A stretch of DNA of 41,182 bases, taken from the NCBI GenBank assembly GCA_030044045.1, contig JASHWO010000143.1:1-41182 (forward strand), written 5' to 3'. This DNA comes from Acidimicrobiales bacterium. GTDB lineage: Bacteria; Actinomycetota; Acidimicrobiia; Acidimicrobiales; RAAP-2. The notes beneath the pieces are model-generated. The model was not told the DNA's origin and did not search any database. It saw only the letters and a list, made by a program, of their open reading frames with translations. The translations under genes and the position numbers were made by a program. Shown piece by piece: positions 14,464 to 23,661 of the stretch (position 1 is the first letter of the stretch; each line of letters starts with the position of its first letter).

Positions 14464-16809
14464 ATGGCGCGGTGGCCCCAGAGGGGATGTCCGACCTCCG
14501 TGAGCAGCTCGCCGACAGCGAGGGCGGTGCCGTCGACCGGCCGGCCGCGGCGCCGTGCACACCGACCGTGGTCCTACCGCGCCCCCGCCCGCACCTGGTG
14601 GGCCCGCCGCCGGGGCGTGGCCCCACGCGAGCAGGGCGTGGGGCTCGTGGAGATCATCATCGCCTTCGCCATCCTCATGATCGTCCTCGTCCCGATCTCC
14701 TATCTGCTCACCAACTCGTTGACGTCTGCCGGCCAGGCACGCGCCAAGGTGGCCGCCCTCTCTGTAGCTGAGAAGTGGCTCGAGGCACTCGACAACAGCG
14801 GACCGACATACGTCGACACAATCCCCGTCGTCGGCACGGCCATTCACGAACCGAAGACACCGGCAGCATCCACAACTGCGACGACACCGACAACCAGCCA
14901 GCCCACCACGCACTACACAACAGATGCAGGGACCAAGTACTTCGCCACCGGCTACTTCTACTGGACCACACCGAACCGAAGCACACACGGTTCGCCAGAC
15001 GTCTGCACGGCGGACACCGTGCCCGACACCTTGGAGCTCACCGTCAGGGTGCGTTGGGGAGACAGCAGTGCCAACGTGATCAGCGACACCACGCTCACCG
15101 CCTTCCCGCCTGCCGGCCTGCCGAAGTCCGGCTTCATCGGCGTGCAGATCGAGAGCAGTCCGTACCATCCAACAGATCTGTCAGATCCGGTGAGCGATGA
15201 CGACACGCCGTGGGGTGGGGGTGGTGCGACACGGGTTCATGATGTCCCAGTCACCATCACTCCGATCACAGCGACAATCCCGTCGACGATCACGACCACC
15301 ACCATCTATCCGTCGACAAACGGCTGTGCCTTCATCGAACGCCCACCGGGGCAGTACGAGGTGAGTGTCGGGCCCGAGACGGGCCTCACGACGCCTTTCG
15401 TGCGGCAGGGCAGCACCACATATGCGCAACCGTACCCGTACACAGGGGCCGTGACGGTGTCGGTAGACGAGGTGAGCCCAATCCACTTCCTCTACGACGA
15501 GGGGGCCTACGTCAAGGTCGACTACCCGGACACCACCACTGCCGACGGGTTCGCCACCTGCTCGACCACCGCACAGCTCTGCGTGGCCACTGGCCAGTCA
15601 CCGTCAGGAACGTCTCCCAACGGTTCCACCGGCACCGTGGCCACGACCAGCGTGCTCGTAAACGGTACGTGGTCGCAGATCCACCCCCTGTCGACCTCAC
15701 TCGATATCTCTCGGATCAACTCCCTTTCCTGCACTGCCTCGCTCTGCGTGGCCGTGGGTAACGGTCCAAGTGGCGGAGCGGCGACCGTACATGCACCATC
15801 CGCAGCCTCTACAGCATGGTCGGCCAGCACCCTGCCGACCGGTCTCACGATCACTGAACTGCAACAGGTTCAGTGCATCAACTCGACGTCGACGTGCATC
15901 GCCATCGGGTTGTCCGCTACAGGACCGCCCGTGGTCCTCGTCGGGAAAGTCACAGGTGGGTCGATCACCTGGTCGCGGGCGACCGCTCCCACAGGGATCG
16001 CGAGCCTCTCCCAGCTCGTCTGCATGTCCTCAGGAACAAGCTGCTTGGGCATCGGGACGGACGCGGCTGGTGGCGTTTTCCTCGTCGGTTCCCGTTCAGG
16101 TACCGGAACCTGGACCTGGACGACATTTCAAGCGTCCGGCACCTCCACGGTCTCGCAGATCACCTGCCCCTCGGCGACGACGTGCCTCGCTATTGGCAGT
16201 TCCGGCACCGGTGGCCCGGTAATCCTTTCAGGCGCCTCAGCCACCCCAGGATCGTGGACGTGGACCGCCGACACGCTTCCCGGCGGCACGTCGGCCGTCA
16301 CCCAGATTGCATGCCCGTCGACAACGTCGTGCGTGGCGATCGGCAACACCGGGGGCAACGCCGCTGTGCTGTCGGGGTCGCTTGCCAACACAGGACAATG
16401 GACCTGGGCAGCGGCGGAGCCCACGAACGTCACGTCGCTCGCCGAGATCACCTGCCCGGCCGTCGCCGCCTGCCTGGCCATCGGCTCGGCTTCGACCGGG
16501 GCGGCGATCGTCTCGGGCAGTCCGTCTGGAAGTTGGGTCACGGACACACCCGCCGGTGCCAGTGCCCTCACCCAGATGGCCTGCCCGGGGACAGGGCGCT
16601 GCTACGCGGTAGGAACGGCGGCTGGAGCAGCCGTGATCTTGTCCGGCAGTGCACAGAGCGGGACGCAGACGTGGACGTCGGACTCGCTACCCGGCGGGGC
16701 GGATGACCCGACATTCTTCTCGAGCGTCGCCTGTTACAAGTCGACGGGCACGGGCACCCCCTGGTCTGCGGTGTACCGGGCGGATCCAAGGAGGGTGCCG
16801 TCCTCCTGA
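14464..16809 (+). CDS. Prepilin-like protein with Cys-paired repeat domain (upstream part of a frameshifted gene)
   Basis: The frame from ATG 14464 encodes 781 aa. A class III prepilin signal is clear: REQG|VGLVE then IIIAFAILMIVLVPISYLL, with Glu63 at mature position +5. Residues about 85-330 are Thr/Pro-rich and extracellular in character. From about 355 there are some eight repeats of the form 'CPSxxTCxAIGxxGxxxVLxGS...WTW', each with two cysteines, suggestive of a beta-propeller or similar surface fold. The true start is uncertain: GTG 14500 and GTG 14617 give shorter leaders, and no start has a good ribosome site. The frame ends at 16809, but the coding sense continues in another frame. 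Base composition is clearly lower in GC than neighbouring housekeeping genes. Confidence 0.72.
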   Translation: MARWPQRGCPTSVSSSPTARAVPSTGRPRRRAHRPWSYRAPARTWWARRRGVAPREQGVGLVEIIIAFAILMIVLVPISYLLTNSLTSAGQARAKVAALSVAEKWLEALDNSGPTYVDTIPVVGTAIHEPKTPAASTTATTPTTSQPTTHYTTDAGTKYFATGYFYWTTPNRSTHGSPDVCTADTVPDTLELTVRVRWGDSSANVISDTTLTAFPPAGLPKSGFIGVQIESSPYHPTDLSDPVSDDDTPWGGGGATRVHDVPVTITPITATIPSTITTTTIYPSTNGCAFIERPPGQYEVSVGPETGLTTPFVRQGSTTYAQPYPYTGAVTVSVDEVSPIHFLYDEGAYVKVDYPDTTTADGFATCSTTAQLCVATGQSPSGTSPNGSTGTVATTSVLVNGTWSQIHPLSTSLDISRINSLSCTASLCVAVGNGPSGGAATVHAPSAASTAWSASTLPTGLTITELQQVQCINSTSTCIAIGLSATGPPVVLVGKVTGGSITWSRATAPTGIASLSQLVCMSSGTSCLGIGTDAAGGVFLVGSRSGTGTWTWTTFQASGTSTVSQITCPSATTCLAIGSSGTGGPVILSGASATPGSWTWTADTLPGGTSAVTQIACPSTTSCVAIGNTGGNAAVLSGSLANTGQWTWAAAEPTNVTSLAEITCPAVAACLAIGSASTGAAIVSGSPSGSWVTDTPAGASALTQMACPGTGRCYAVGTAAGAAVILSGSAQSGTQTWTSDSLPGGADDPTFFSSVACYKSTGTGTPWSAVYRADPRRVPSS

Positions 16810-16880
16810 GCGATGCCGATGCCCAGTCGACCTCGTCGACCTGGGCGGCGGCTTCGACGGGCAGCCCAAGCGGGCTCGTC

Positions 16881-17426
16881 GTGGGTGGCCTGGCCGTCTC
16901 GGTCTCCAGTACGACATACACAAATGCTCGCTTCACCGCGTGCACGTCGTCATCGGCCACGGTCGACAGTTGCAACGACGTGGGGCCCCTCTTCCCATAT
17001 ACGGATGGCTATTCGGTCGGAGCCGGTACCTGCACACCTGAGCTCGACCGCGACTCGGTACACGCCAAGTCCGCACCAGGAACGACACTTTCGAAAGCGA
17101 CATCGCTCACGCTGCCGATCGGCCTTCTCAACATCAAGGTCGTCGGTGCCGACGGCCAGCCCATCTCCGGCAGGACCGTCTCCGCCACCGTCACAGACGC
17201 CCACAACGCACCCTGTGCCGGGACGTTCACACTGGCAACTACCGATGGCTCGGGGACGTCGAGCGCCGCCCTTCCCTATGAGACGTACAAGATCACCGCC
17301 GGAGCAGCGACCGCGGTACTCGATGTGGGACCAACGTCCGTCTCGGTCATGACAGTGACCAATCCGACAGTCCCAGTTGTCAAGCAGACCTGCTACCTCC
17401 CCAATCCGGTGATTCTCGTCACATGA
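16881..17426 (+). CDS. Downstream part of the same prepilin-repeat gene, in a shifted frame
   Basis: 181 aa from the first usable in-frame codon (GTG 16881). Sensible sequence in this frame already begins near 16761: it reads CGVPGG then EGAVLLSDADAQ, matching the end of a Cys repeat of the upstream frame. This is therefore most likely the C-terminal part of the preceding gene, not a separate gene. Restoring one C in the run of five at 16757-16761 would join the two frames and give the last repeat its second cysteine. The rest reads as a secreted Ig/carboxypeptidase-regulatory-like beta domain (LLNIKVVGADGQPISGRTVSATVTD). Its stop overlaps the next gene's ATG (ATGA). Confidence 0.65.
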   Translation: MGGLAVSVSSTTYTNARFTACTSSSATVDSCNDVGPLFPYTDGYSVGAGTCTPELDRDSVHAKSAPGTTLSKATSLTLPIGLLNIKVVGADGQPISGRTVSATVTDAHNAPCAGTFTLATTDGSGTSSAALPYETYKITAGAATAVLDVGPTSVSVMTVTNPTVPVVKQTCYLPNPVILVT

Positions 17427-18277
17427 GCGCCCGCAGAGCGTTTATCCATCAAAAGGCCGACGAGGACGGGTACACCCTCGTCGAGCTGCTGATCTCCCTC
17501 ATACTGGCGTCCATCCTCATGGCAATGGGCCTCATCATTGCCACCACCTTCTTCAATGCCGAAAAGGTCATCGATACGTCGTACGCCAACCTGAACCAGC
17601 TCCTCCCGGTCAGCACGACCTTCCAGCAGTACATCCGATCGGCGGTCTCCCCCGCACCGACCAAGACAACAGCAGGGACCCCCGGCCAGCCGACGCCGCC
17701 GTTCGGTACCTACACGACTGCCGGGTCGCTCACACCGAGTGTCCGGTTCACCACATCGGCACTGACCTTCTTTACCAACGTGGACACACATACAGTGGCA
17801 ACGATCGCCAAGATCACGGCTACCTATACGAAGACAACCTCGACACCACCGACGACACCGACGACAAGGACAGTTCCTTCTGTTACACGAAAAGGAACGT
17901 TCGTGGTAACGAAAATTACCGCAACACCAACATCGTGCCCGGTGTCCGACGCGACATACACCAAGCACTGCAAGTTCGCGACAACGGGCAGGAAGTCGAC
18001 GCCGATCCGGGTCGACGACGTTCGCATGAGCAGCACGCCGGTCTTCACGTACTACTGCGCCCATTCGGGCGACGGTTGTACCGATGCGGGCACAGCAATG
18101 CCGGCGTCCGACTTCTCCACCTGTACCGCCACACAATGCGATGCGGCAGAGATCGAAAGCATCGGGGTCAAACTGATCATCAACACAAACTCGCGCGTAG
18201 GCCACACCGCCGACGAGGAGACCGTCACCTACGAGATCTCCTCGAGCTCACAGGCGTTCAACCCGGCGGTAGGGTGA
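17423..18277 (+). CDS. Type IV prepilin-like protein
   Basis: 284 aa with a textbook class III signal: short basic leader, DEDG|YTLVELLISLILASILMAMG, cleavage after Gly16 and Glu21 at mature +5. The prepilin peptidase that would cut and methylate it is not in this window. The mature part is Thr/Ser-rich with several cysteines in its C-terminal half (CPVSDATYTKHC, YYCAHSGDGC, CTATQC), consistent with disulfides outside the cell. It overlaps the preceding frame by four bases and is followed 12 bases later by the TIG protein, so all three are one operon. It is likely a minor pilin or pseudopilin; no closer family is recognised. Confidence 0.85.
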   Translation: MSARRAFIHQKADEDGYTLVELLISLILASILMAMGLIIATTFFNAEKVIDTSYANLNQLLPVSTTFQQYIRSAVSPAPTKTTAGTPGQPTPPFGTYTTAGSLTPSVRFTTSALTFFTNVDTHTVATIAKITATYTKTTSTPPTTPTTRTVPSVTRKGTFVVTKITATPTSCPVSDATYTKHCKFATTGRKSTPIRVDDVRMSSTPVFTYYCAHSGDGCTDAGTAMPASDFSTCTATQCDAAEIESIGVKLIINTNSRVGHTADEETVTYEISSSSQAFNPAVG

Positions 18278-18289
18278 GGAGATGACTCG

Positions 18290-21200
18290 ATGAACCGACT
18301 GCGCCATCGATATACGTCATCGATCGCTCAGATCTTCTCCCGGCAACTCCGGGACACTCGGGATGCGGGGCAAGCGATGATCGCCTTCGTCGTGGCCCTT
18401 ACGGTGATCATCGCCAGCTACGGGGCGATCCTTGCTGTCAACACTATCCAGCACGACCCGCTACTCCAAAAAAATGCTGTCGAACACTATACGTACCGTG
18501 CCATCGAGGCCGGGTCGAACAGCTTCCTCTCCATCGTCAATGGCAATCCCGACGAGATGAACTGCGACTCGAAATCGACCGACGAAGGTGAGTGCCCGGT
18601 CGGCAAGTACCAGACGTGGATCGCCGTCACAGGGACCACGGGCGGAAACGGTGTGGTCCCTGAATACTATTACTGGACAGATCCGAAGTTCTGCTACACA
18701 GAAAAGTGCACTACAACGGTGCACACGACAAAACCCCTCCTGTACGTGAAGGAGACAATCTGGGGTGCAGCCGGATTCTCAGGGCATGTCAGCTATGGGA
18801 AGATCACCGGCGACTTCGAAGCGGAGAATGGTTTCCTCACCCACGTATGGTGGTCCGACTTCGAAGTCTCCGATCCGATCCTCAAAACAACACGTTCAAC
18901 AGCAGCTTGTACCTGGGACTGGAACAACGATTTCAGAGGTCCAAACGTTCCATTGCCCACCGTCACGTCGCTCAGTCCGGCAACTGGGTCGATCGCGGGC
19001 GGTACATCGGTGACCATCAATGGCGTCAACTTCGTCGGGAGCGCGGCAGTCACCTTCGGCGGAGTCTCGGCGTCGACAGTCTATGTGGTCAGCTCGACCG
19101 AGATCACGGTCAAGTCGCCCCCGCACGCTGCCGGGATAGTGACAGTCGTCGTCACCACCGTCAACGGTGCCTCGGCAGGGGTCACCTACACCTACAAGAC
19201 ACTCCCACCGACTCTCACCAAGGTAACACCCGACGCCGGACCTACAGGAGGCGGAACTACGGTCACGTTGACGGGCTCTGGTTTCCTCAGTGGTTCGATC
19301 GTCGAGTTCGGCACCACGCCGGCCACCACAGTTACGGTGGTGAGCGGGACTGAGATAACTGCGAAAACCCCGGCACACGCCACCGGAACGGCGTCAGTCA
19401 CCGTCACGACGGCCAGCCGCACTTCAGCAGGCATCACCTACACCTACGACGCTGTGCCGACCCTAAAAACAATAACAAAATCCTACGGATCGACTGCCGG
19501 GGGCACCACCGTCACCCTGAACGGAACCGGTTTCATCAGCGATGGGACGACGGTCACATTCGGCGGCACCGAGATCCCGACCACGGAGGTGACCTACGTC
19601 AGCACGAGCAAGATCACCGTAACGGCGCCCAGTAGCGGCAGTGCCAAAGTGGTGTCCGTCACCGTGACGACGCCAGGTGGTACCTCCAACGTCAAGCAGT
19701 ACACGTACTACGCGAAGCCCACCCTCATCTCCGTGACGCCCGCCGCTACCAAGACGAAGACAGCGACAACGACGGTCACCCTCACCGGAACAGGGTTCGT
19801 CTCCGGCGGGACGACGGTCACATTCGGCGGCACCGAGATCCCGACCACGGAGGTGACCTACGTCAGCTCGACGGAGATCAAGGTGACGGCACCAAAGAAG
19901 ACAGCCGTCGAAACGACCACAGTGACGGTGACCACGCTCGGCGGAACCTCCGCCGCCGTGAAGTTCTACTATGGCGTCAAGCTTACGGGTGTGACAAATT
20001 CAGCTGGTCCGACGGCCGGTGGGAACACGGTCACCCTCACCGGAACAGGGTTCGTCTCCGGCGGGACGACGGTCACATTCGGCGGCACCGAGATCCCGAC
20101 CACGGAGGTGACCTACGTCAGCTCGACGGAGATCAAGGTGACGGCACCGGCACACGCTGCCGGCACCATCGACGTGACCGTGACCACCGCCGGTGGAACA
20201 TCGGGGGATAAGACGTACAGCTATGACCCATCGCCGACCCTGACGTCGCTCACTCCTGCGTCAGGGCAGCGAAGTAACAACACCGCGGTCACCTTGACCG
20301 GCACCGGCTTCGTCACCGGGGCGACTGTGAAGTTCGGCACCGAGACAGGCACCACGGTCACGGTCGTTAGCTCCACCGAGATCACCGTCGACACTCCCAA
20401 GCTGAAGGGAGAAAACAACGTGACGGTGAAAGTGACCGTCACTACTCCTGGGGGGACCTCCAACAGCCTGACATTCGAGTACACCGGGACGTACGAAGCT
20501 GCGATGATCATCCCTGCCGGTCGTTCGGCCGGATCAACACGGGTTGTCCAGGTCACACGACCGAGGCCGGTGATCATTGGATCAGTGCTCGCTGGGCCAA
20601 GCACCAAAGGAACGGCAGCCCAGCCGAAGCATGTGTCGCTCGACTCGATCCTCTCTGAGCTCGAGACCCCCACGGCTACGCTGACGTCTATCGTGAACAG
20701 CAAAGCGTGCACAGTGGTCATCTTCGCCAAGACAACACAGGTCTACGGACCGATCTTCTCGAACGACTCGCTATACGTTGAAACAGACTCGGTACCCGGA
20801 AAGCTGGGACCGATACAGACCGCTGATCCAGACTGCATAGCCGTCGCCGGTGGCGAATACACAAGAACACCAATGACAACAATCATCCCAGGGACCTGTA
20901 TGGCGAGCGCCACGAATGTCACAGGGACCCTTGACGAGGACAAGCAGGCGAAGGAAACACCCCCACACAGCGACAGTGAGCTCTCTACATATGCTGCGGA
21001 GGATACTGCGTCCGGGTACGGTTGCCTCTACTACGGTCCCACGACTATCACCTTCGACACCGACGACCAGATGACGGTCTGGAGCCCCGACACCCCGGGC
21101 ACCTCCCACTGCCCATCGACAGGCGACACTGGGAACGTGCCGAACGGTGGGCACGTGACATCGGGCAACGGGATCTCGACACTGGGAAATGGGGTGATCT

Positions 21201-22114
21201 ATGTCGCTACAGAGCCGAATACGGCCGACTGCAAGTCGAACGCCAACCCGTTCGAAGGTAAAACGACAGGCGGGACTGGGGCCAAGTCCCAATTGGACCA
21301 CTACGATCACACCAGCAGTACCACACCAAACTGTGAAGCCGACGTCTTTGTGAGCGATGCCAACAAGTCGACCACGGCAACATCGGCAAAGCCCACATCT
21401 CTTCCAGGTATTTCAGGTCAGCTCACTATCGGCTCTTCCGCCAACATTGTAATCACTGGTACAGTTGAATATACGCACTGTGGGAAGACATTCAATAGCT
21501 CGGCTGCACACACTGAGACGAGCGGCCTTTATAAGGAGGCTTGTCAATACAATCCTGCCGGAACCAAGACACCGACAAACCCCACCCGTACAGAGCCCAA
21601 CGACGTTCTCGGGCTCATCGCCAACGACTACGTCGAGGTCAGCCACCCCGTCACGACGACAACCGGCCTACATCCCACCAAGGTCACGACATGCGGTACC
21701 ACAACACGGGGCAAGCCCGAGGCGGCGGTCTGTGAGCCCGGCGCGGTGACGATCGACGCAGCCATCCTCGCGCTACAACACTCGTTCGCGGTCAACAATC
21801 CATCGACATCGCAGGACGGCAGCAAGTCCGGCTCTACCGGACAACTCACGATCTACGGCACGATCGACCAGAAGTGGCGCGGCGCTGTCGGCACGGTCTA
21901 CACGGGAGGGTTCACAGCGGGAAAAGCGGCGACGGGCTACCTCAAGTACTACGACTGGGACAGCCGCGTCACCGCGGTCCCACCACCGCACTACCTGAAC
22001 CCGTCCACGCCATCGTGGGCGCTTGGCTCCTCGGCGATCTCGTCCCAGGCCACACCCCCAATGAAACCGACACCGACGCACCCGACAAAGGAGATCCCGG
22101 ATCCGGCTCCGTGA
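18290..22114 (+). CDS. Large PilX-like surface protein with six TIG/IPT domains
   Basis: 1274 aa. Residues about 28-50 form one membrane helix after a basic leader ending DAG (QAMIAFVVALTVIIASYGAI). It resembles PilX/TadE-type pilin N termini but lacks Glu at +5. Six TIG/IPT immunoglobulin-like domains span about 222-735 (repeated P-T-L-x-x-V-x-P, GGTTVTLTGTGF, VTYVSSTEI, VTVTTxGGTS). Residues 735-1274 are cysteine-containing and end with KWRGAVG...GYLKYYDWDSRVTAVPPPHYL, a pattern seen at the end of large actinobacterial pilin-like secreted proteins. The ATG at 18290 follows GAGGAG by eight bases. It could be an adhesin-like pilus tip subunit; this is inferred. It is the last gene of the pilin-like operon. 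Confidence 0.82.
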   Translation: MNRLRHRYTSSIAQIFSRQLRDTRDAGQAMIAFVVALTVIIASYGAILAVNTIQHDPLLQKNAVEHYTYRAIEAGSNSFLSIVNGNPDEMNCDSKSTDEGECPVGKYQTWIAVTGTTGGNGVVPEYYYWTDPKFCYTEKCTTTVHTTKPLLYVKETIWGAAGFSGHVSYGKITGDFEAENGFLTHVWWSDFEVSDPILKTTRSTAACTWDWNNDFRGPNVPLPTVTSLSPATGSIAGGTSVTINGVNFVGSAAVTFGGVSASTVYVVSSTEITVKSPPHAAGIVTVVVTTVNGASAGVTYTYKTLPPTLTKVTPDAGPTGGGTTVTLTGSGFLSGSIVEFGTTPATTVTVVSGTEITAKTPAHATGTASVTVTTASRTSAGITYTYDAVPTLKTITKSYGSTAGGTTVTLNGTGFISDGTTVTFGGTEIPTTEVTYVSTSKITVTAPSSGSAKVVSVTVTTPGGTSNVKQYTYYAKPTLISVTPAATKTKTATTTVTLTGTGFVSGGTTVTFGGTEIPTTEVTYVSSTEIKVTAPKKTAVETTTVTVTTLGGTSAAVKFYYGVKLTGVTNSAGPTAGGNTVTLTGTGFVSGGTTVTFGGTEIPTTEVTYVSSTEIKVTAPAHAAGTIDVTVTTAGGTSGDKTYSYDPSPTLTSLTPASGQRSNNTAVTLTGTGFVTGATVKFGTETGTTVTVVSSTEITVDTPKLKGENNVTVKVTVTTPGGTSNSLTFEYTGTYEAAMIIPAGRSAGSTRVVQVTRPRPVIIGSVLAGPSTKGTAAQPKHVSLDSILSELETPTATLTSIVNSKACTVVIFAKTTQVYGPIFSNDSLYVETDSVPGKLGPIQTADPDCIAVAGGEYTRTPMTTIIPGTCMASATNVTGTLDEDKQAKETPPHSDSELSTYAAEDTASGYGCLYYGPTTITFDTDDQMTVWSPDTPGTSHCPSTGDTGNVPNGGHVTSGNGISTLGNGVIYVATEPNTADCKSNANPFEGKTTGGTGAKSQLDHYDHTSSTTPNCEADVFVSDANKSTTATSAKPTSLPGISGQLTIGSSANIVITGTVEYTHCGKTFNSSAAHTETSGLYKEACQYNPAGTKTPTNPTRTEPNDVLGLIANDYVEVSHPVTTTTGLHPTKVTTCGTTTRGKPEAAVCEPGAVTIDAAILALQHSFAVNNPSTSQDGSKSGSTGQLTIYGTIDQKWRGAVGTVYTGGFTAGKAATGYLKYYDWDSRVTAVPPPHYLNPSTPSWALGSSAISSQATPPMKPTPTHPTKEIPDPAP
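19772..20148 (+). repeat. Direct duplication inside the TIG-domain gene, 255-bp offset
   Basis: Bases 19772-19893 recur without change at 20027-20148 (122 bp, offset 255 bp = 85 codons), joining TIG domains 4 and 5. A shorter related stretch of about 59 bp (19544-19602) is shared with domain 3. This shows recent expansion of the TIG array by in-frame recombination and makes the copy number prone to change or misassembly. Confidence 0.85.
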
Positions 22115-22247
22115 GTCAGATCCAAGGAGCCGTACCCCACCCCGGATCCCCATCTCAGCGCTGACCAGAGCACCCGGCCGGACCCGGGGGTATCCTCGGA
22201 TCTGTCAGCCCGCGGCAAGGGCGGGCGGCGGAGATGGGAGGTCAGAC

Positions 22248-22457
22248 GTGCCCCAGCCGATCGACGACCACTTCCTCTTGAAGTACCGCGAGCTGCTCGA
22301 CGCCGAGGACACCGCCTTCGACGAGCTCGAGCACGCTTGCGAGGACGGGGACCGTCCTCACTTCGACCAGGAGATGGCCGTGTGGCGGGACGCGCTGGCC
22401 CGGAAGGCCGTCTTCCTCAGCAACGCCGGGTTCCCCATACCCCAGCCTGTCTCCTGA
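22248..22457 (+). CDS. Small hypothetical protein, 69 aa
   Basis: Starts at GTG 22248 after a strong GGGAGG ribosome site six bases upstream. The protein is acidic and helical (DDHFLLKYRELLDAEDTAFDELEHACEDGD, then AVWRDALARKAVFLSNAGF). There is no signal peptide, membrane segment or metal motif. It sits alone between the pilin operon and the convergent mdh gene, in normal high-GC composition, so it belongs to the housekeeping background. I do not recognise the family. The good ribosome site, codon usage and following hairpin support a real gene. Confidence 0.7.
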   Translation: MPQPIDDHFLLKYRELLDAEDTAFDELEHACEDGDRPHFDQEMAVWRDALARKAVFLSNAGFPIPQPVS

Positions 22458-22459
22458 CC

Positions 22460-22478
22460 ACCGGCGGGGGCCGCCGGT
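22460..22478. terminator. Hairpin between convergent genes
   Basis: ACCGGCGG-GGG-CCGCCGGT, an eight-base perfect stem two bases after the small gene's stop. There is no U-tract, as is usual in very GC-rich actinobacteria. It could terminate transcription from the small gene and from the convergent mdh transcript. The rest of the 22479-22575 gap holds nothing recognised. Confidence 0.5.
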
Positions 22479-22575
22479 AGGGGGCGGGGCACGCAGGGGC
22501 GGGCTCCCCGCTGGGCCGGAGGCCGCCGCCGCCCCGGCCCACGGGACCCGCGCCGCCCGGCCGGCACCGGACGAC

Positions 22576-23574
22576 TCAGCCCAGCAGGCCCAGCGCCTCC
22601 ACGTCGGCCCGCTCGGCCAGCAGTTCCTCGGTGGTGAGCCGGATGCGCTCGGCGGCGAAGGCGTCGTGCTCGATCCCCTCCACCACCGACCAGCCGCCCC
22701 GGCCGTCGGCCCGCACCGGGAACCCGAACTGCAGCCCCTCGGGGGTGCCGTACTCGCCGCGGCTGGCCACGGCCACCGACACGCAGTCACCTTCCGGCGT
22801 GGCCGTGCGCAGCCCCACCACCGTGTCGATGGCGGCGTTGGCCGCCGAGGCCGCCGACGAGGCGCCCCGAGCGTCGATGATGGCCGCCCCCCGCTTCTGC
22901 ACCGTGGTCAGGAACTCCCCCTGGAGCCACCCGGTGTCGCCGATCACCTCGGGCACCGGCTTGCCGTCGATCAGCGCCGCACCGAAGTCCGGGAACTGGG
23001 TGGCCGAGTGGTTGCCCCAGATGGCCAGGTTGATCACCGACGACACCGGCACGCCGGCCTGCTGGGCAAGCTGGTGCTTGGCCCGGTTCTCGTCCAGCCG
23101 GGTCATGGCGAACCACCGGTCGGCCGGCACCTCGAGGGCGTTCGACCGGGCGATCAGGCAGTTCGTGTTACAGGGGTTGCCCACCACCAAGACCCGCACG
23201 TCCGAGGCGGCGCGCTCGGCGACGGCCCGGCCCTGCGGCTTGAAGATCCCGCCGTTCACGCTCAGCAGGTCACCCCGCTCCATGCCGGCCTTGCGGGGCA
23301 CCGAGCCCACCAGCAGGGCCCACGACGTGCCGTCGAAGGCCACGGCCAGATCCGACGTGGCCTCCACCCCGGCCAGGAGGGGGAAGGCGCAGTCGTCCAG
23401 CTCCATCACCACGCCCTCCAGCGCCTTCATCGCCGGCTCGATCTCCAGCAGCCGGAGCACCACCGGCTGGTCCTCGCCCAGCAATTGCCCGGAGGCGATG
23501 CGGAAGAGGAGTGAGTAGCCGATCTGGCCGGCAGCCCCGGTGACGGTGACCTGGACGGGAGTCGTTGATGCCAT
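22576..23574 (-). CDS. mdh: Malate dehydrogenase
   Basis: 332-aa NAD-dependent enzyme that interconverts malate and oxaloacetate in the TCA cycle. The N-terminal Rossmann motif is [32 protein letters not shown] and [14 protein letters not shown] carry substrate-binding residues; [11 protein letters not shown] contains the catalytic His. It belongs to the cytosolic-type MDH group common in actinobacteria. The start is ATG 23574; an upstream in-frame GTG would add only three residues. It is divergent from the isocitrate dehydrogenase gene with 87 bases between. The name is secure. Confidence 0.96.
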   Translation of the reverse strand: MASTTPVQVTVTGAAGQIGYSLLFRIASGQLLGEDQPVVLRLLEIEPAMKALEGVVMELDDCAFPLLAGVEATSDLAVAFDGTSWALLVGSVPRKAGMERGDLLSVNGGIFKPQGRAVAERAASDVRVLVVGNPCNTNCLIARSNALEVPADRWFAMTRLDENRAKHQLAQQAGVPVSSVINLAIWGNHSATQFPDFGAALIDGKPVPEVIGDTGWLQGEFLTTVQKRGAAIIDARGASSAASAANAAIDTVVGLRTATPEGDCVSVAVASRGEYGTPEGLQFGFPVRADGRGGWSVVEGIEHDAFAAERIRLTTEELLAERADVEALGLLG

Positions 23575-23575
23575 G

Positions 23576-23593
23576 GCCGCCACGTTAGGCGGC
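23576..23593. promoter_or_regulatory. Inverted repeat in the mdh-icd intergenic region
   Basis: GCCGCC-ACGTTA-GGCGGC, six-base arms, lies directly upstream of the mdh ATG in the 87-base gap shared by the two divergent TCA genes. It could be an operator or an mRNA hairpin that hides the mdh start, which lacks a good ribosome site. Confidence 0.35.
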
Positions 23594-23661
23594 CCCTCCC
23601 CGGCCGGTCGAGACGGCGACCGGGTTGCGGCGCCTCGTCCCCTGGTGCTGATGTAGCAGCG

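Noticed and set aside
16740..16800. Programmed -1 ribosomal frameshift
   Set aside because: No slippery heptamer of X XXY YYZ type or following stimulatory structure was recognised; a lost C in a homopolymer explains the data more simply.
22104..22132. CGGCTCC...GGAGCCG hairpin as terminator of the pilin operon
   Set aside because: The 15-base loop contains the stop codon and there is no U-tract; too weak to call.
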